Source: Limanda limanda (taxonomy: Eukaryota > Chordata > Actinopteri > Pleuronectiformes > Pleuronectidae). Taken from it: DNA of 64,000 nt. The notes below the pieces were generated by a model, which worked only from the letters and a program-made list of their open reading frames with translations, had not been told where the DNA came from and searched no databases. The DNA lies in the NCBI RefSeq assembly GCF_963576545.1, contig NC_083651.1, positions 8,393,886 to 8,457,885 on the forward strand, written 5' to 3'. How positions within the stretch are numbered: the first letter of the stretch is position 1; every line of letters starts with the position of its first letter. Made by a program: the position numbers and the translations under genes. Below are positions 1 to 23,260 of this stretch, one piece after another.

Positions 1-1392
1 AATTTAAATGTGTCACCTCTGACAGATGCTGCATCTCATGTCAATATAATAATTCACAACAAAACAGTAAATACACACACAGGTGTTTCTACCGGTGGAA
101 ATGGAACTTTTGTAAGTTACCAATAGAGAAATAAAAATAATCAAATCATTTTTCACTGGTCAAGAAGGAGATGAGTGGGATTCGATCCAGCTTGGAGAAA
201 CTAGGCCATCGGGACACACATCAGCCTGCAGCATTTAATATGAAAGCGTGCCCCCATGAGGAGGCCTTTTTTATCGTGAAGTAGGATGTTTTGCAACATT
301 TTTCTTGATTTTTTTCTGTGTTCTTGATGAAAAACAAAAACCCAGCCACATTACGAGAATTGATATCTAAGAGTGGTGGTATCTGACATTGTAGTGTTTC
401 GAGTTGCGTCTGTCTGCAGCCACAAGAGGTCTCAAGATCACAGAGTTAAAAATGGAGCCTTGTGTGTGTATAAAGAAGAAATATGAGGTGTGTAGTAGCT
501 CCACACTCTGGAATAAACATGTGCCAGAATGGATGAATCTGACAGAACACAGTTAGAAACAGAGAATATGATAAACAACAGCTCTGTCGTATGAACTGAC
601 AGTAACTGTAAAGGCTGTAAATGTGTGTGTATGGTGTGAATCATATGAACAACAGGATCCAGGCAGCTCTCCTCCCAGTTATTGCTCAACACATTAAGAC
701 ACCGGCAGACTTACAAAAGATCCCATAAAAGGAAATTGCAACATGTGCTGAGGTTTTCACAGAAGGGGAAGTCAAAGCTGCGAAGGGTGCCATTGAACAT
801 AGATTTCAGTTGTTTAAAAAAAAAAAGAAGATGGGTTTACTGGATATTCATGTGACCTGAAGAGGCTGCTGCCTTTATGGACGGAAATATCATCAGGCGG
901 GTGAGTTCTCGGTTTTGAACAAAAGAAAGTGCTGGGACCATTTTCACCTGTAATCAGAATCCCTGACATCCCTCTTACTGTTAGTTCAAGATCATATTAT
1001 ATCTATAGTGTCATTTCAGAGAAGCTTTTACTCAGCAAAGCACATGCTCACCAAGAACCAGAGCTGTGTGGTCTTATTTTTTTTCTTTACCCCGAACCCA
1101 ACTGGACTTTTTTAAATCCAGAATCCCGGCATTTGGGAGAAAGATGAAAGTGGTGGAATGGAACGAGGACAAATCATAACATTACAGTAACAATATTAAT
1201 GTACAGTAACAATATTAATGATTTATTAAACCTCACTTTTTCTAAAAGAAAACAAATCAAAACTCTAAAGTCCACCTGAAGAGAAATCGCCAACTTATAT
1301 TGGAAACTGAAATAAATAAACAAAATTAAAAATGAGTAATCGTCACCATTAAGCATTTGCAAATATATGCATTATAAAATTGCTCCATATTA

Positions 1393-1560
1393 AGATAAGA
1401 TAAGACTACTCCATTATTAGTCCCACAACAGGGATATTTGCAATGTTACAGCAGGGACAGTGACAGAAGAATAAAATAATATAATAATAAGTAAACATGC
1501 AATAAACACAAGGAAATCTGAAAAATTATATAAACAGAAGAAATAATGTACTGCGTAAAA
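1393..1560 (-). repeat. LINE/SINE 3'-tail-like repeat
   Basis: The stretch begins with GATAA-type short repeats and continues into a 'tagtcccacaacagggata' style segment. This is the reverse-complement layout of the common teleost non-LTR tail that ends in 'gggatcaataaagt' followed by a tetra- or pentanucleotide repeat. Forward-orientation relatives occur at about 36,590, 46,040 and 50,395. The family name is not certain. Confidence 0.4.
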
Positions 1561-2991
1561 ACAATATATACGTGTGTATATATATATATAAGATATATAT
1601 GGTGGTATAACTCGGATAGAAATAAGCATTGCACAGTTGAAGTTCAATCTACCTACTAAATGCACAAATGTTTGTCTGTCTGTTTGTGGAATACATATCT
1701 AGTGAATCATTCATCTTGGAAATTGTATTTATCTTTATGAAAAACATTGACTATAAAATCAGTGCAAAAAAAATCAAAAAAAATCTGAATCTGGTTGATC
1801 ATGGATGCACAATCGGCTTTATTGCAGACAAACCAGGTAGGATGAGCACAAAATTTTCTAACTTCACTCTGCACCATAGAAAAACAGCCCATTCCAGACA
1901 GGCAGGTTTTGGAATGTCAAACCACAGTGAGAATAATCTCCATTCAATTATTTCAACTGTGGTTTGGGAGGAGTTGCGCTAACTTTAATCTCTACCAGTT
2001 TAACCTGTCAACCCCTGTACTTAATCAGATTATTCAGTCACAGTTTTTGTGCATTGGTTTATTAAAGGCCAAATGTTTTACCTTTGGCGCAATTAAAACG
2101 AACAAGTCTACCATGATGTGGTAAAAAACACTGACCAATCAGCAGTTTTACTTCAGACATGAAAAGAGTTCTTTGGTTGTCAGGGTTTCCCGGATTTGTT
2201 TGTCTTTTATAATGATGAACATTTTATATGTGTTCTCCACTGGTGTTTCATGGTCACCATTAGAGTTTATAGATTTAGTTATAGAGAAAAACTCTAATTT
2301 GCAGACTAATTGACTGCTTTAAATGATTGAATTAAAACCTTCTCAACTTATTTATCAGTATCAACTTTCACAAGCTCACACTCATGAGGCAAACAACTGC
2401 AGACTTCAAACTGAAACCTCACATATTGATAATCTTCCAATCAATGTTATAATCACCCCAAAATTCAACCACAGAAAATGTTCCCTCATCTGCCTCATTT
2501 TTTCACATGAGACTGAAAAAACAGCTTCTTGGATATGGCTGCTTCTCAATTGTGGAGAAGCCCAGGTGTGTGCTAACACCTCCGCATGACTACAACACTT
2601 TTACAGTGATTTTGAGAGAATTACTCTCAGATCAGCTTGTGATTGTGATGGAAACTGAAGACTTTCTCTGGTGACTATTTAGGTTCCCTTGGTCCATTAT
2701 AATTGCGATTCGATATTTTACTGAAAAATTATTGTTCTTTATTGAAATTCTAGAATTTTGGTTGGGTTTTCTATTGTTTATAGTTACTTATAATGAAACT
2801 TGAATATTAAGTCTCAATTATTGTCATAAGGTTTTGATAATGACATCTTAGGAATCATTGCCAATATTTTCTATATATATAAACATATTGTAAGATGCCG
2901 CAGTAGAGGAGTGTTTGGACAAACTATCCAATTCAATGGTGAGAGTCTTTAGCCTGTAGAATATTATTCAGTTAAAGTTTCTGAGACCGAT

Positions 2992-3022
2992 GAAGCTGGT
3001 GGGCAAGAGACGCACCAGCTTC
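2992..3022. repeat. Perfect 10-bp hairpin
   Basis: GAAGCTGGTG at 2992-3001 is the exact reverse complement of CACCAGCTTC at 3013-3022, leaving an 11-nt loop. A run of T follows shortly after. No gene is attached to it and its function is unknown. Confidence 0.55.
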
Positions 3023-4880
3023 TTTTGACTTTGTGGATCTCTTGTTGGACTTTTTCTGTTCATGGACTTTGGATTAATTTTCCTCATTGTATTTGTTTTT
3101 TGGATTCTTGAATGACTTTTTTTGTGTGTTTTTTATGGAATCTCGTGTTTGGATGTGTGTTGTATTCATCATTTCACGTAACCTACCTCGTGTGTACCTG
3201 ACTCTGTGAAGTTGTTTTCTCTCATTTTGTCCAATTTCTTGCTTTTATTTTGAAACCAAATTCCTTGTGTCTCTACATATTTCCTTTCTCTTGCTTGGGG
3301 TAATATTGTTGGTGCATGGTTTTGTTGATGGTGTGTTGAAATGCAGAGGAAGGTCAACAGAGGAGTTGAGAGGTGGAATGTAAACATAATGTTCCTCCTC
3401 TTTGTGTGTGTGCATGTGTGTGTCCCCGTGCTGTGGAGGTGGGACAGAGAGAGTGAGTCACCGGCTGAGCTGTGGTGGAGCCTCCCCTCTGCACACTTGG
3501 ATCTGCAGAGCTGTCTACACTCGCCCATCCTTCCTCCGACTGCTCGGTGCCTGTGATTCCTCTGAGGTGAGTCATCAATTTGAAGTTATGACTCCTGTTT
3601 GCTGCCTGATTTCTTACTATTCTTATATTAACTCTAATATTAAATAATTTGTCCCTGATCAGCCCCCTTTCTACTTACATTGCTAGAGAAGCCTGTTTGA
3701 ATGTCTAATGACAAAGGGGTCAGTAGATCAGAGCTTCCCAAACTGCTTGAGGAGGCTTGAGGAACCCTCAAAGCTGAGCAAGTCCTCTGAAAGCCCAAAA
3801 CCAGACTTGTACTTTAGTAGAGGTTTAACACACCACTGAACTGGTGTTGTTTTGTAATTACAACTAATTAATTATTATTATAAATAGTTGTGATCTCAGA
3901 ATGACCATGATTTTCATTTTGAATGTGAAGTGAAATTTTAATATTAGAAATCACACTTTTCTGAACAATGATTTAAATTTATAGTAAATATATGAATTAG
4001 TTCTGTGCTAAATTTACAGAACAACCAGCATCAACTGCTCTTGAGACAACACTCGTTCTGCGCTGTAGGAGGGGTTTCTCCTTTCGTTTTCCCGTTGAAA
4101 GAGTTAAATGAGACTTTGAGAGGAGTTCAGCATCTCCTCCTTCAACCCTCATTCAGAAGATTGATATTTGGATATTTCCAACAACTGCAGCTTTCTCATG
4201 GCCTCACTTAAGGACTGATATATTTCATCTTCATCAGAATATTCCCACTTTTTTTTTCCCTCCAGTTTTTACTGCTGTAAGTCTCCGGAGGCTGATGATG
4301 CTGCATCTTTAATTTCATAGATATTTTCCCAGAGAGAGTTAAAACTAAAGTGGTTTATTTGTAGAACATTATAATCAAATGTGTGTTCTTCTAATGGCCA
4401 GTTTCCTGTCTGCAAAACAAAATAGTCCCGAGCAGATGTTTTACGTGTATTAAGATATCTGTCATGTTAAATATTCTTTTCTCAGTAAGTCCTTATTTGC
4501 AAATCATGTGCTCTAAGATAAACAAAGCTTTTCCTGGATGTGACCTGCACTCTCTCAAGTACAGTGTGACAGTCAGCTAAACAACTTCATCAGCTTGTAT
4601 TGAGGATGTGCACTAAAGTCTAGTGTTTCAATTCTCCATCTCAACCCGGGGTCACGTCCTCTTGCCCAACACTTGTGCTTCGATCAGCTCTTCTCCTCCA
4701 TCGCTTTAGGAACGTGAGAGTATCACATGAGTCCCGTTTCCCCAAATCATCCTAGAGCTTAGATGACATTTGTATCATGTTTGTCTCCTTAGATCATATC
4801 AGGGCTTAGGAGAAGGTCATCACCCTTCTGCTCCACTGTGTTGAGTTTAAATCAACCCGAAAACCAAATTCACTTGACAC

Positions 4881-5150
4881 CATCATTCATTATCTATACT
4901 GTTAAAGGGTCACAGGGGGAACGGAAGCCATCACAGTTGATATTGGGCGAGAGGCCAGTTCAGGTCGCAAATATGTCGCAGGGCCGACAAACATCCATTA
5001 ACTTAAACATTAACATCAACTTCAATTTAGAGTCTCCAATTAAACTAACACCAATCTGCATGTCTTTGTAAAGTGAGAGGAAGCTGAGGGACCCGGAAAA
5101 AACCCAGACAAAAATGGGGAGAACATGCAATCGACAAAAGAGAAGCAGCA
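4881..5150 (+). repeat. Old teleost interspersed repeat
   Basis: The order of motifs matches a repeat scattered widely in fish genomes: 'cattatctatac', 'gggtcacaggggg', 'ttgggcgagaggc', 'aatttagagtctccaatta', 'ctgcatgtctttg', 'ggggagaacatgca'. It is diverged and carries small indels. A shorter relative ('ctgcatgtctttgga', 'aggaggaagcaggagtaccc') lies near 23,065-23,130. I recognise the pattern but cannot name the family with confidence. Confidence 0.6.
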
Positions 5151-6700
5151 ACAACACTGGTCGTGAGTGATGTAGTAGGTTTTTAGAGTAAAAGTGCCAA
5201 ATAAACTCTGATTGCTAATTTTTTGCATTATATGAGATACTATTATATTTGGTTTTAAACGTGTGGCTGGATAAAATAGCGAAGATTAAATATTAACTTC
5301 ATTCAGACCATCCACTAAACATAAGCAGGGTAGAATTAAATTACATTGCATTCTGCTCATGAATGTAATTTGGAACATTACGGTTTCCATGGTATTTTGA
5401 AGTTGCACTGGATGGCCATTTTGTTGACAGGATATAGACATAGATTAGTTAATAATGTAAAAAGTCAAATAATGAGAAATAATGCAGCAGCCCTTTTCCA
5501 GTTCCTTGTATAAATACACAGGTTCATTGGGTCACCTTGTGTTTGTTGTTCAGTCGCACAGTATCAGCTGAGTCACATTTTGCAGCGGCCACCTCACGTT
5601 TGTTTCGCCAGTGTATCAGGTTGACTATCAGCATGTTGGGGATGACTCATACTTTCACACTTTTAATTCTCAACCCAGGAAATTCATTTTAAGACTGTCC
5701 ACACTAACAGTAACAATATTCTTTATGAGTGTACTTTATTCCTAAGATTGATAACATAAAACTGAATTAATAAGAAAATAAAATTTACTTGATGTTGTTT
5801 ATCAACCAGTGACGCATTCTGGAGACCTTGAACCCGTGATCGCTCTCTTGTCTATGGTGCAGCCGCTGTCCCACAAACAGATGGACAAAGTTCGGACGAC
5901 TGAGCAGATTTGTAGGACAACACATCCAAGCTGAATGCAAACACAGACACATGGACGCGTGTTCCTCTCTGTTAGTTCGCGGCAGTGAAATCAAACATTG
6001 CACAAATTTTGTTCAGTAATCGAGGCCCACTTCCCAACAGTGTTTGTGTGGTTTCTATTTTACAACCCCCCCCCCCCCCCCCTGTACAGGATAAGCACAT
6101 GGTGATGATATTTCCACCAGACTCTCCCTCCTTCCCCCATCTGTTATCATTAGTCAAAGGAAAGTTCTATCAGCATCCTCTTATTGTCTGGATCCAGCAG
6201 TAGTCTGTTCCAAATCCGACTGAAGATAGCTTAATCACGCCCCAGAGACCTTCTCCTCTGAAGACGACATTTATAGACCAAACACATTCACACATTCTAC
6301 AGCTTGTTAAAGACTGTTGGGCCTTGGTGGAGAGACAGTATGTGACGTAATGGTTCAAAATCAATCGATATTGAAAGTTTTGAGTGACCAAATTCACAAA
6401 TTAACACTTGACTTACAAAGAGTGTGGTTGATGGGATGACCGGTATTTTAGATATGTTACGCACATAGAGAGATTCCTTGAAATTTAGTAAGATAGCAGA
6501 AGTAAGCTACACCTGCATTTGTGTGACGATGGATCAGGGCGAGAATTTTTTTGAGGACTACTTTTGTGTTACCCCACATTGTGCACCTATATTGAAATGA
6601 TGATGCTGCATGAATTGGAAACTACTGTTGGAGAAGGCAAAACGTAGCGCAAAGGAACATAAAAGTAATCCTCAAAGACATCCTAGTCATTACCCTCTGT

Positions 6701-7979
6701 CAGGGCTGGACTGGGAGAACAAAACGGCCCGGGCATTTTTTGGCTCAGACCGGCCCACATAATTAGCCGAGCACATCTGCCATTAAATTGACGTAACTTA
6801 TGTCTTCTAAATGTCTTAAAGTAGCTCATATTAAAAGTACTTAAGTATCAAAAGTATCTGGTGTTGAAATGTACTTAAGTATCAAAAGTACAAGAACTAA
6901 AATTAAAAATGCAAAGTGCTTTTTATAGTAGGTCTATACAGACACAAAACAACCCAAAATGTTTCTCCTCAAGATTTATCTCAACTGACTGAAAAATTAC
7001 AACAACAATATGCATATAATGTATAATTTTACCAATTTTGAACCCTAGATGCTGAGGTTCAAATAGTAATGGACCAGTGCATCTGAACTTCTAATTAACT
7101 ATAAACAAGTGCCTCTTGTGTCTGCCCAAGAACATTAATAAACCACAGTATAACCACTATACTATAGGCACACAAAATAAGACACTATCTCTTATCCTAT
7201 TCTAGAGGAAGTAAAAGTCGTAACAAGATTTCTGAAGGTGAACCTGCGGAGGGATAGACCAACCTCTCGCGCTGCCCCCCCCCGACGGCAAACACGCCAC
7301 CGGGACCTGCACATCTCAGGAGGGAGGGGGCAGCGAGTGAGAGAGAGAGAGAGAGGTGCGCTGTGGGTAGAGGCGTGCGACGCCAACCTCCGCTGCTCAA
7401 GTAACGAGCCAGTTTGGAGAATGTATTGAAAATTGAAAATGCGCGCTCACATGTCTGCCTCCACTCGCTCATCATTGTCGAGTCCTCCTCGCTCGTCTCC
7501 CGGCGCACCTGCTGCTGCTGGGCTAGTGAACCCGGCACCACATAGGTCCGTCAGTTTGGCACATTTAGCAGCCTCCACCTCCAGAGACTTCTGCTTTTTT
7601 TCCCCGATGCGTTTTTTACTCTTATTATCCATTTTAAGTTTCTGTTTCAGCAGCAGCCCGTCCCGCGACTCCCCCCGCCAATGCCATGAGGTCCCGCCCC
7701 ACCCTGGTTTGTGTTGTGATTGACAGCACTGTCACGGCTCTCTGAGCCTGTCAGCCCATGATTGATTGACAATGACAAACAGTAGACCAATAATATGTGT
7801 CAATGCTGGCAACACACTGCTAGCCCTCTGTAGCCAATTGGCCGGCCCAATTGGAGGGAATTTAGAGAGGAAGAAGAGAAAAAAAAAAAAACAACAACAT
7901 AGCGGACCAGACCGGCCCACATTGGGTCAACGGCCCACCGGGATTATGCCCGGTATGCCAGATGGCCAGTCCACCCCTG
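6701..7979 (-). mobile_element. hAT-family DNA transposon remnant carrying an 18S rRNA fragment
   Basis: The element starts CAGGGCTGGACTGG and ends CCAGTCCACCCCTG, which are imperfect terminal inverted repeats of hAT type. It is flanked by a perfect 8-bp target-site duplication CCCTCTGT at 6693-6700 and 7980-7987, as hAT transposases produce. It is 1,279 bp long, too short for a full transposase. On the minus strand, 7632-7447 reads as a Lys-rich start (MDNKSKKRIGEKKQKS...) like the N-terminus of ZMYM/hAT-type transposases, so orientation is given as minus. The middle is GC-rich and holds an 18S rRNA 3'-end copy at 7201-7255. Confidence 0.85.
7201..7255 (+). pseudogene. 18S rRNA 3'-end fragment (pseudogene) inside the hAT element
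   Basis: This 55-bp stretch reads as the extreme 3' end of eukaryotic 18S rRNA, including 'gtaaaagtcgtaacaag' and 'aggtgaacctgcgga'. Against the consensus as I remember it, about four bases differ. The homology stops almost exactly where mature 18S ends. The GC-rich sequence after it is not a recognisable ITS1. It is a non-functional fragment, not an rRNA gene. Confidence 0.8.
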
Positions 7980-8049
7980 CCCTCTGTAGATTTGCAGCTG
8001 TAATTAGAATCATCTTGTAATGTAGAAATAGCAGTTTCGCTTTAAAAAG

Positions 8050-8082
8050 CTCCTGCCTTTTTTTCCTGTGAAAAGGCAGGAG
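8050..8082. repeat. Perfect 12-bp hairpin
   Basis: CTCCTGCCTTTT at 8050-8061 pairs perfectly with AAAAGGCAGGAG at 8071-8082 around a 9-nt loop. It lies 63 bp beyond the hAT target-site duplication. No gene context explains it. Confidence 0.5.
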
Positions 8083-10881
8083 TGTAGCAACACTGCAGTG
8101 AGGGAGTGGGTTAAAAGTAACATGTGGGTGAAAAGAAAAGGTGTAAAGATAAGGAGCTCTTATATGAAATAATAAAATGGACGCATGGCAACCTGCAGTG
8201 TTATTTATTTATTTTCTGTCAGTCTGTTGTTGTGATCAAATTAAAAGCAAACACAAATTGAAACCATCAAACCCATAAACTAAACCTTGATTCAACCTGC
8301 TGCACCGGAAACCACCAACACCTCGATGTCTCCAGCAGCAAGAACATTTACACTGCTTTTCTTTCCCCTGTGTGACTGAGTCACTTGCGTAACCTCGGCC
8401 TCCGGCGTGTTCTCCCATGTATCTGCTCTGCTGAACCGGCCTCACTCTTCTCACGCTCCTCCCCGACCACACTTGTCCCAGAGCAAAACTATTGCTGCCT
8501 CATCTCTCCTGAAATTCTGGTTCGCTTAAAATCAGACTTAGCAGTGGAAATCTGTTGTAAAATAATAGTAATGTGAATGAAAATATATCTCTAATCATCC
8601 TCCTTCCCTTAAAGCTTAGTTTTAGATGTAATTTTAATCAATAAATTAACATGAAATTTCAATCAAAACGGAAATTATCATGGACTCTATGGTTAAATAT
8701 GACAAGTAATTCTTAAACATCCCCTGGGAAATTTGAAAATGTAATCATATCAGCATCCTGGAGCTTAAAAGGAAATAGACCTGGACCCAAGGAAGTCCAT
8801 TGATGAATTTGGACACGTGACTCGATCACTATCAATAAAATTTGATTTGAGCAGACTGCTCTTGCTGAGGCTAAATTACCGCAGGTCACTTTTACAGATT
8901 CATACAGAATTCTGCAACCAGAATCACCACAAACCAAGCAAACAGCCCAAACAGGCGGATTTAAAACAGGGCACTTTTAATAATATGTTTACAATAGGTG
9001 AAATCTTCATGAGGTTTTTGACACTAGAGGGTGTTACTGGATGTCAATGGAGATTGATTTCTGAATGTGGGTCCTGATGTCAGTGGCCTGTCATTCTCCA
9101 TTACGTCTGGAAGTCTGGACCAAATGGCACATGTCCAAGTACCTGTACTGTCACTTCTCAGAAAATAAAGATCGCAAAACCTCACAACCTGCAGCACCTC
9201 CGCAAGTGCTCAACTTATCAACACAGCACTGTTTCCATCTCTGTTTCCTCTGCAGAAGCTCTTCCTGTGGTGAGAGGTACAGGTTCTCAGGTTAAGATAG
9301 TTTTATCCTTGTCTATCTGTTTTCTTATTTTGTTGCCACTGTTAACAAACGGCCCAGGGAAGAGTTTGACTGCTATGAGCGGCCTCAGGCAAAGATAAAG
9401 ATGAATTCTATATAGTTTTTGCATGATTCTATGAACATTTATATCCATACGCTTCAGTATGTATCACTCAATTTGAAAAGAAAAGCATCTGAGCGGTGAT
9501 GCATACTCTGTGCATGCTGTATATAACCCACAGGATTTTTCAGGGGCCATAAAGGCTCTACTTGTTTACTTGGGTACTACAGATTTAAGTTGGGGACAGT
9601 GTTCCCTGGTACCCCAAACAGGCAATGCTAACTTTTTAAAATTGTAACACTGCTATTTCATAGTAGCTTTGTCAAGCCGTCATTTATGCCATGATGAAAA
9701 CTAGAAAGCTTGGATAAAATATGTTTTTTACCTGTTAAATGTTTTTTTTGGGGTAGATTTCCTCACTTCCTGAGGGCTAAGAACAGAGGTTACTGCACCC
9801 TTTACAGTGCTATGAGACAAATTGTGATTTGTGAATATCTGCTGTACAACTAAGATTTGATTTATTGACTGACAGAGTGTTTGCTCTCACTTAAATTTAA
9901 TGCATTACTACTCTACGTGATTTCCTTTTCTGACTTCATAGTGACATCATGATGACATTAATCACACCATATGATCATAACTCTTTTCATTGTATACAAG
10001 CCTTAGGTCGTGACTATAGGATGTATAGGATGAAAGCTACCTCAAAAATGTTATTGTTCTTTCATTTTCTGTTCTTCGTGGTGACTCCCTGACATCACTG
10101 CGGTGTTTCCCATTAATCAGCCAGACTGTGGTGGCCCGTCATAGTCACATCACGCTGAAGATTAAAGATCACAGACTCAGTGTTTTTAAGCTTCATTAAA
10201 AAGACACATCTCATGAAACACCTGTGGTACGATGCCTACTAACTTGTAACTGCCAGCAATGTGTGAGCATGTGGTTGAAGATGTGGTTAGATAAGATCAG
10301 TCGTTATCTGCACACTTTCCTGTTTAAATTTGGTCTCACACCAAGGTCACAGCTTCTGCCTTTGCAACCAATTGAACCATGTATGTTGAAGAGCGAGTCA
10401 TGAAAACTGCTTTAAGAGTCAATCAGATACAATGGAACATGAAAATACTCATTACTAGAATAACAAAAAAATTTCGCAGGGTAATTCGCTTTTTTTCGCC
10501 AGATTTGTACCACATCCTGTCAACAACAATGTTCTCTGATTATCTTGCCATTTGATAGTAGAGGGTACAAGAAAAGTTGAATGTCTCATACAGGTCTCTA
10601 TCACTTCAGAGGATTTAACGTTGACATACAGTCATTCCCTGGAGACATATTTTCTACCACTTAGCTAACCTCAATATGTTATTAACATTTTTCTATTCTT
10701 TTCCCAAGGATTAAGACATATTCTCGTAGTATGACCATATTTCCATATTATGAGTCATACCTTGGCCACACACACACACAAACAAAACCCGACTGACTTA
10801 GTACAACACATGAAGTCGTTGTACAAGTTTGAGCAAAAAGTGGAAACATGTCTGCAGAGTTTTATCATAAACTTACCTTCA
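8083..10881. other. Intergenic stretch, nothing recognised
   Basis: No exon, RNA gene or named repeat can be supported. The sequence is AT-rich and mostly non-repetitive. Confidence 0.5.
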
Positions 10882-10889
10882 GCTCTGAG

Positions 10890-11055
10890 CAGGGCCGGGT
10901 CTAGACAGGCATGTATGAGGGGGCAGCCACAAATCTTGAGGGGGCATTGTGCTTTATTATATTATTATTATTATAAATTGGGATTTAGTTGAGGGGGCAC
11001 AACATTTATTTGAGGGGGCCAGGCCCCCTCTTGCCCCTGCCTAGACCCGGCCCTG
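10890..11055. mobile_element. Short hAT MITE (166 bp)
   Basis: The ends CAGGGCCGGGTCTAGACAGG and CCTAGACCCGGCCCTG form long inverted repeats. A perfect 8-bp target-site duplication GCTCTGAG flanks the element at 10882-10889 and 11056-11063. The interior holds G-rich 'gagggggc' blocks and an ATT run, with no coding capacity. The intact duplication and well-preserved ends suggest a fairly recent insertion. Confidence 0.9.
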
Positions 11056-11406
11056 GCTCTGAGTAGGAATGTTCACTTGGACATGAACAGAGTTCAGGAA
11101 TGCTGGGCTTCTCGCCAGCGCCGAAGCAACGCGTCACATTCTGTTGGAGGTTTCTCAATAAATGACTCTTTAAAAATACCACAACGGTTGTGATCTACTT
11201 CTGTGGCTTAGAGGGAGAAGAAGGGTGGGAGACAGAGGAGAAACCGTTTAAGAAAGAGACGGTAGGATGAAGGGAAAACTGCTCATTCTGCTGATCATTG
11301 CTGTGTTTGTAAACATGTTGTCAGTCTGTTTGATTTTCAGGATTTTCTCCCCGTCTTGTAGCACATGTTAATTTCTTACATTTGCTTATGTGTGTGTTTT
11401 TCAGCC

Positions 11407-21639
<10,233 letters not shown>

Positions 21640-21940
21640 TGGGCTTACGATATGCTTCAGAAATACTGTGTTGTCACCAGAAGCTGTGAGGTGAACAGCG
21701 GGACTTTCCTTCAGCTCATGGACCTTTTCAATTTGCACATTTTGGATGGTAAAACTTGTGCAGAGGATTCCAAGTGGAGACTGAAGAATCACCCGGATAA
21801 AGGAGGACGGATCAAACAGAGTCATCACGTATAAAAGTCAAATGTACATATGTAAAAAAAAGAAGTAAACTGTGAATTTTTCATTAATTGCTGTTTATTT
21901 GTTTTAATGCATTAAGGCACAACACAAAGTTCTCATTAAA

Positions 21941-21946
21941 AATAAA
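21941..21946 (+). terminator. Polyadenylation signal AATAAA of the il1r1-like gene
   Basis: AATAAA lies 302 bp after the TGA stop at 21637-21639 in an AT-rich 3' flank. It is the first canonical hexamer I found after the stop. The cleavage site would be about 15-25 bp downstream. Confidence 0.55.
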
Positions 21947-21964
21947 AAATACTGTATGCAGACA

Positions 21965-23240
21965 TCGTTCATTGCAATAATTATTTTTATTTAATGATGA
22001 ACATTTTCAGGTATTGTTATGAAACACTAATCTGGATATTTTTCTGTTCCTTTCTGTTGCATCGCAAGATTTTTGCAGTGGATTTTGCAACATTTTCATT
22101 GACTTCTCTGCTTTTTAAAATTATACCGAAGAAGGTTCTGTCAGTTTTCATGAAGAAGTACCTGTAAAAGTCGTATCTTACAAGTCAAATTGGTTTACAT
22201 GTAGGAAATAGGGTCATGTTCATAATCTGAGGTGATTGAGGTCTGGTGCCCTACATTAAAAAGCTCCTCTGAGCTGTGGGTGAATCACTATGTGCGGAAT
22301 GAGTTGTACATATTTCAGTTCGATTGCAAATTTTATGCAGGGGTAAGTGGAACAGTATTCAATTCTGTGAAGACAGGAGGAGGGGAAACCACGCAGCTAC
22401 TCAGAATCTCAATGCAACTTGACAAGCAGCCGTCTTCACCAGCTCTTAATCTGGTCAATTGAAATAATCATCAACCCCTCCTAAATTCGCTATTTAAGGT
22501 ATTTTACTCTATGAGGTCATGCCCGGTAAGTTTAAATTATTTCTTTGTGATTATTCTCTATGTAATAATGTTTTTTCTATTCACTTTAAATATTGGTTAA
22601 ATTCAGTATACGTATCATATTGACTCAGGTGTTTATATAGTAGTTAACTACCATAAATACTAATACTGGTTCCATTTGCAGTTATGTAAATACAAAACCA
22701 CCAGGTGCAAACATCTGTTGGATTAAACCCCAAGAAAAGCTTTTATTCTTCAGCGGTTTCATTACAGAAGGATTTAAAACAGCTCTCTGATACAGAAGAC
22801 AGATATTCAGTAACTTTAATTGGTTCCACTTAAGAGGAAGAAACACATAAAACCGATATCTGAATGTTATTTGAATGGGGGGGAATTTCGGGCGAGTGTT
22901 ATCTCTTTTCATTTCTTAATGGTTCTTAATGATGGTCCATTGTTTCCTACGTTAGAGGAGATAAGATAAGAGTCCCACTCCTTGTAAGATCTTCCACTAA
23001 GCAAATCTATTTGACCACAGCCACAGGGATCATTACGATCACTTTCATTCATTCATTAACTTGCCCTGCATGTCTTTGGAACGTAGGAGGAAGCAGGAGT
23101 ACCCAAAGAAAACCCATGTCAAACTGGGATTTTTAACCCAGAACACCCTGCACCAAGATATAGTGACAGAGCTTAATATAGGTGACGTCAGATAAAACCA
23201 GTGAGATCAACACATACAGCGTCTTTAAGTGTTTGACCTT
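21965..23240. other. Intergenic spacer between the first and second receptor genes
   Basis: No gene is visible. It contains a fragment of the repeat seen at 4881-5150 (about 23,065-23,130). Toward the right end it should hold the promoter of the next gene; no TATA box stands out there. Confidence 0.45.
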
Positions 23241-23260
23241 TCCCACCCAAGCAGTGGAAC

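Larger units (their letters stand above)
1..6692. other. Gene-poor flank with no supported gene
   Basis: I find no exon chain, RNA gene or conserved protein here. Open frames are short and lack splice context or recognisable domains. The stretch contains a LINE-like tail near 1393-1560, a hairpin at 2992-3022, an old interspersed repeat at 4881-5150 and a C-homopolymer near 6066-6082. The rest is AT-rich unique-looking sequence, probably intergenic DNA upstream of the first receptor gene. Confidence 0.6.

Noticed and set aside
3430..3566. GC-richer block ending in a good donor (CTGAG|GTGAGT) that could be a distant first exon of the il1r1-like gene
   Set aside because: No way to link it across almost 8 kb without transcripts, and its left boundary is unclear.
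7250..7730. GC-rich stretch that could look like a CpG-island promoter or rDNA spacer
   Set aside because: It lies wholly inside the hAT element at 6701-7979 and does not read as ITS1 beyond the 18S end.
11268..11366. Upstream ATG opening a short hydrophobic frame (MKGKLLILLIIAVFVNML) before il1r1
   Set aside because: It stops before the real start codon and is probably removed as a leader intron ending at the acceptor at 11403-11404. A donor-like GTAGGA lies at 11262. Not supported as a gene.
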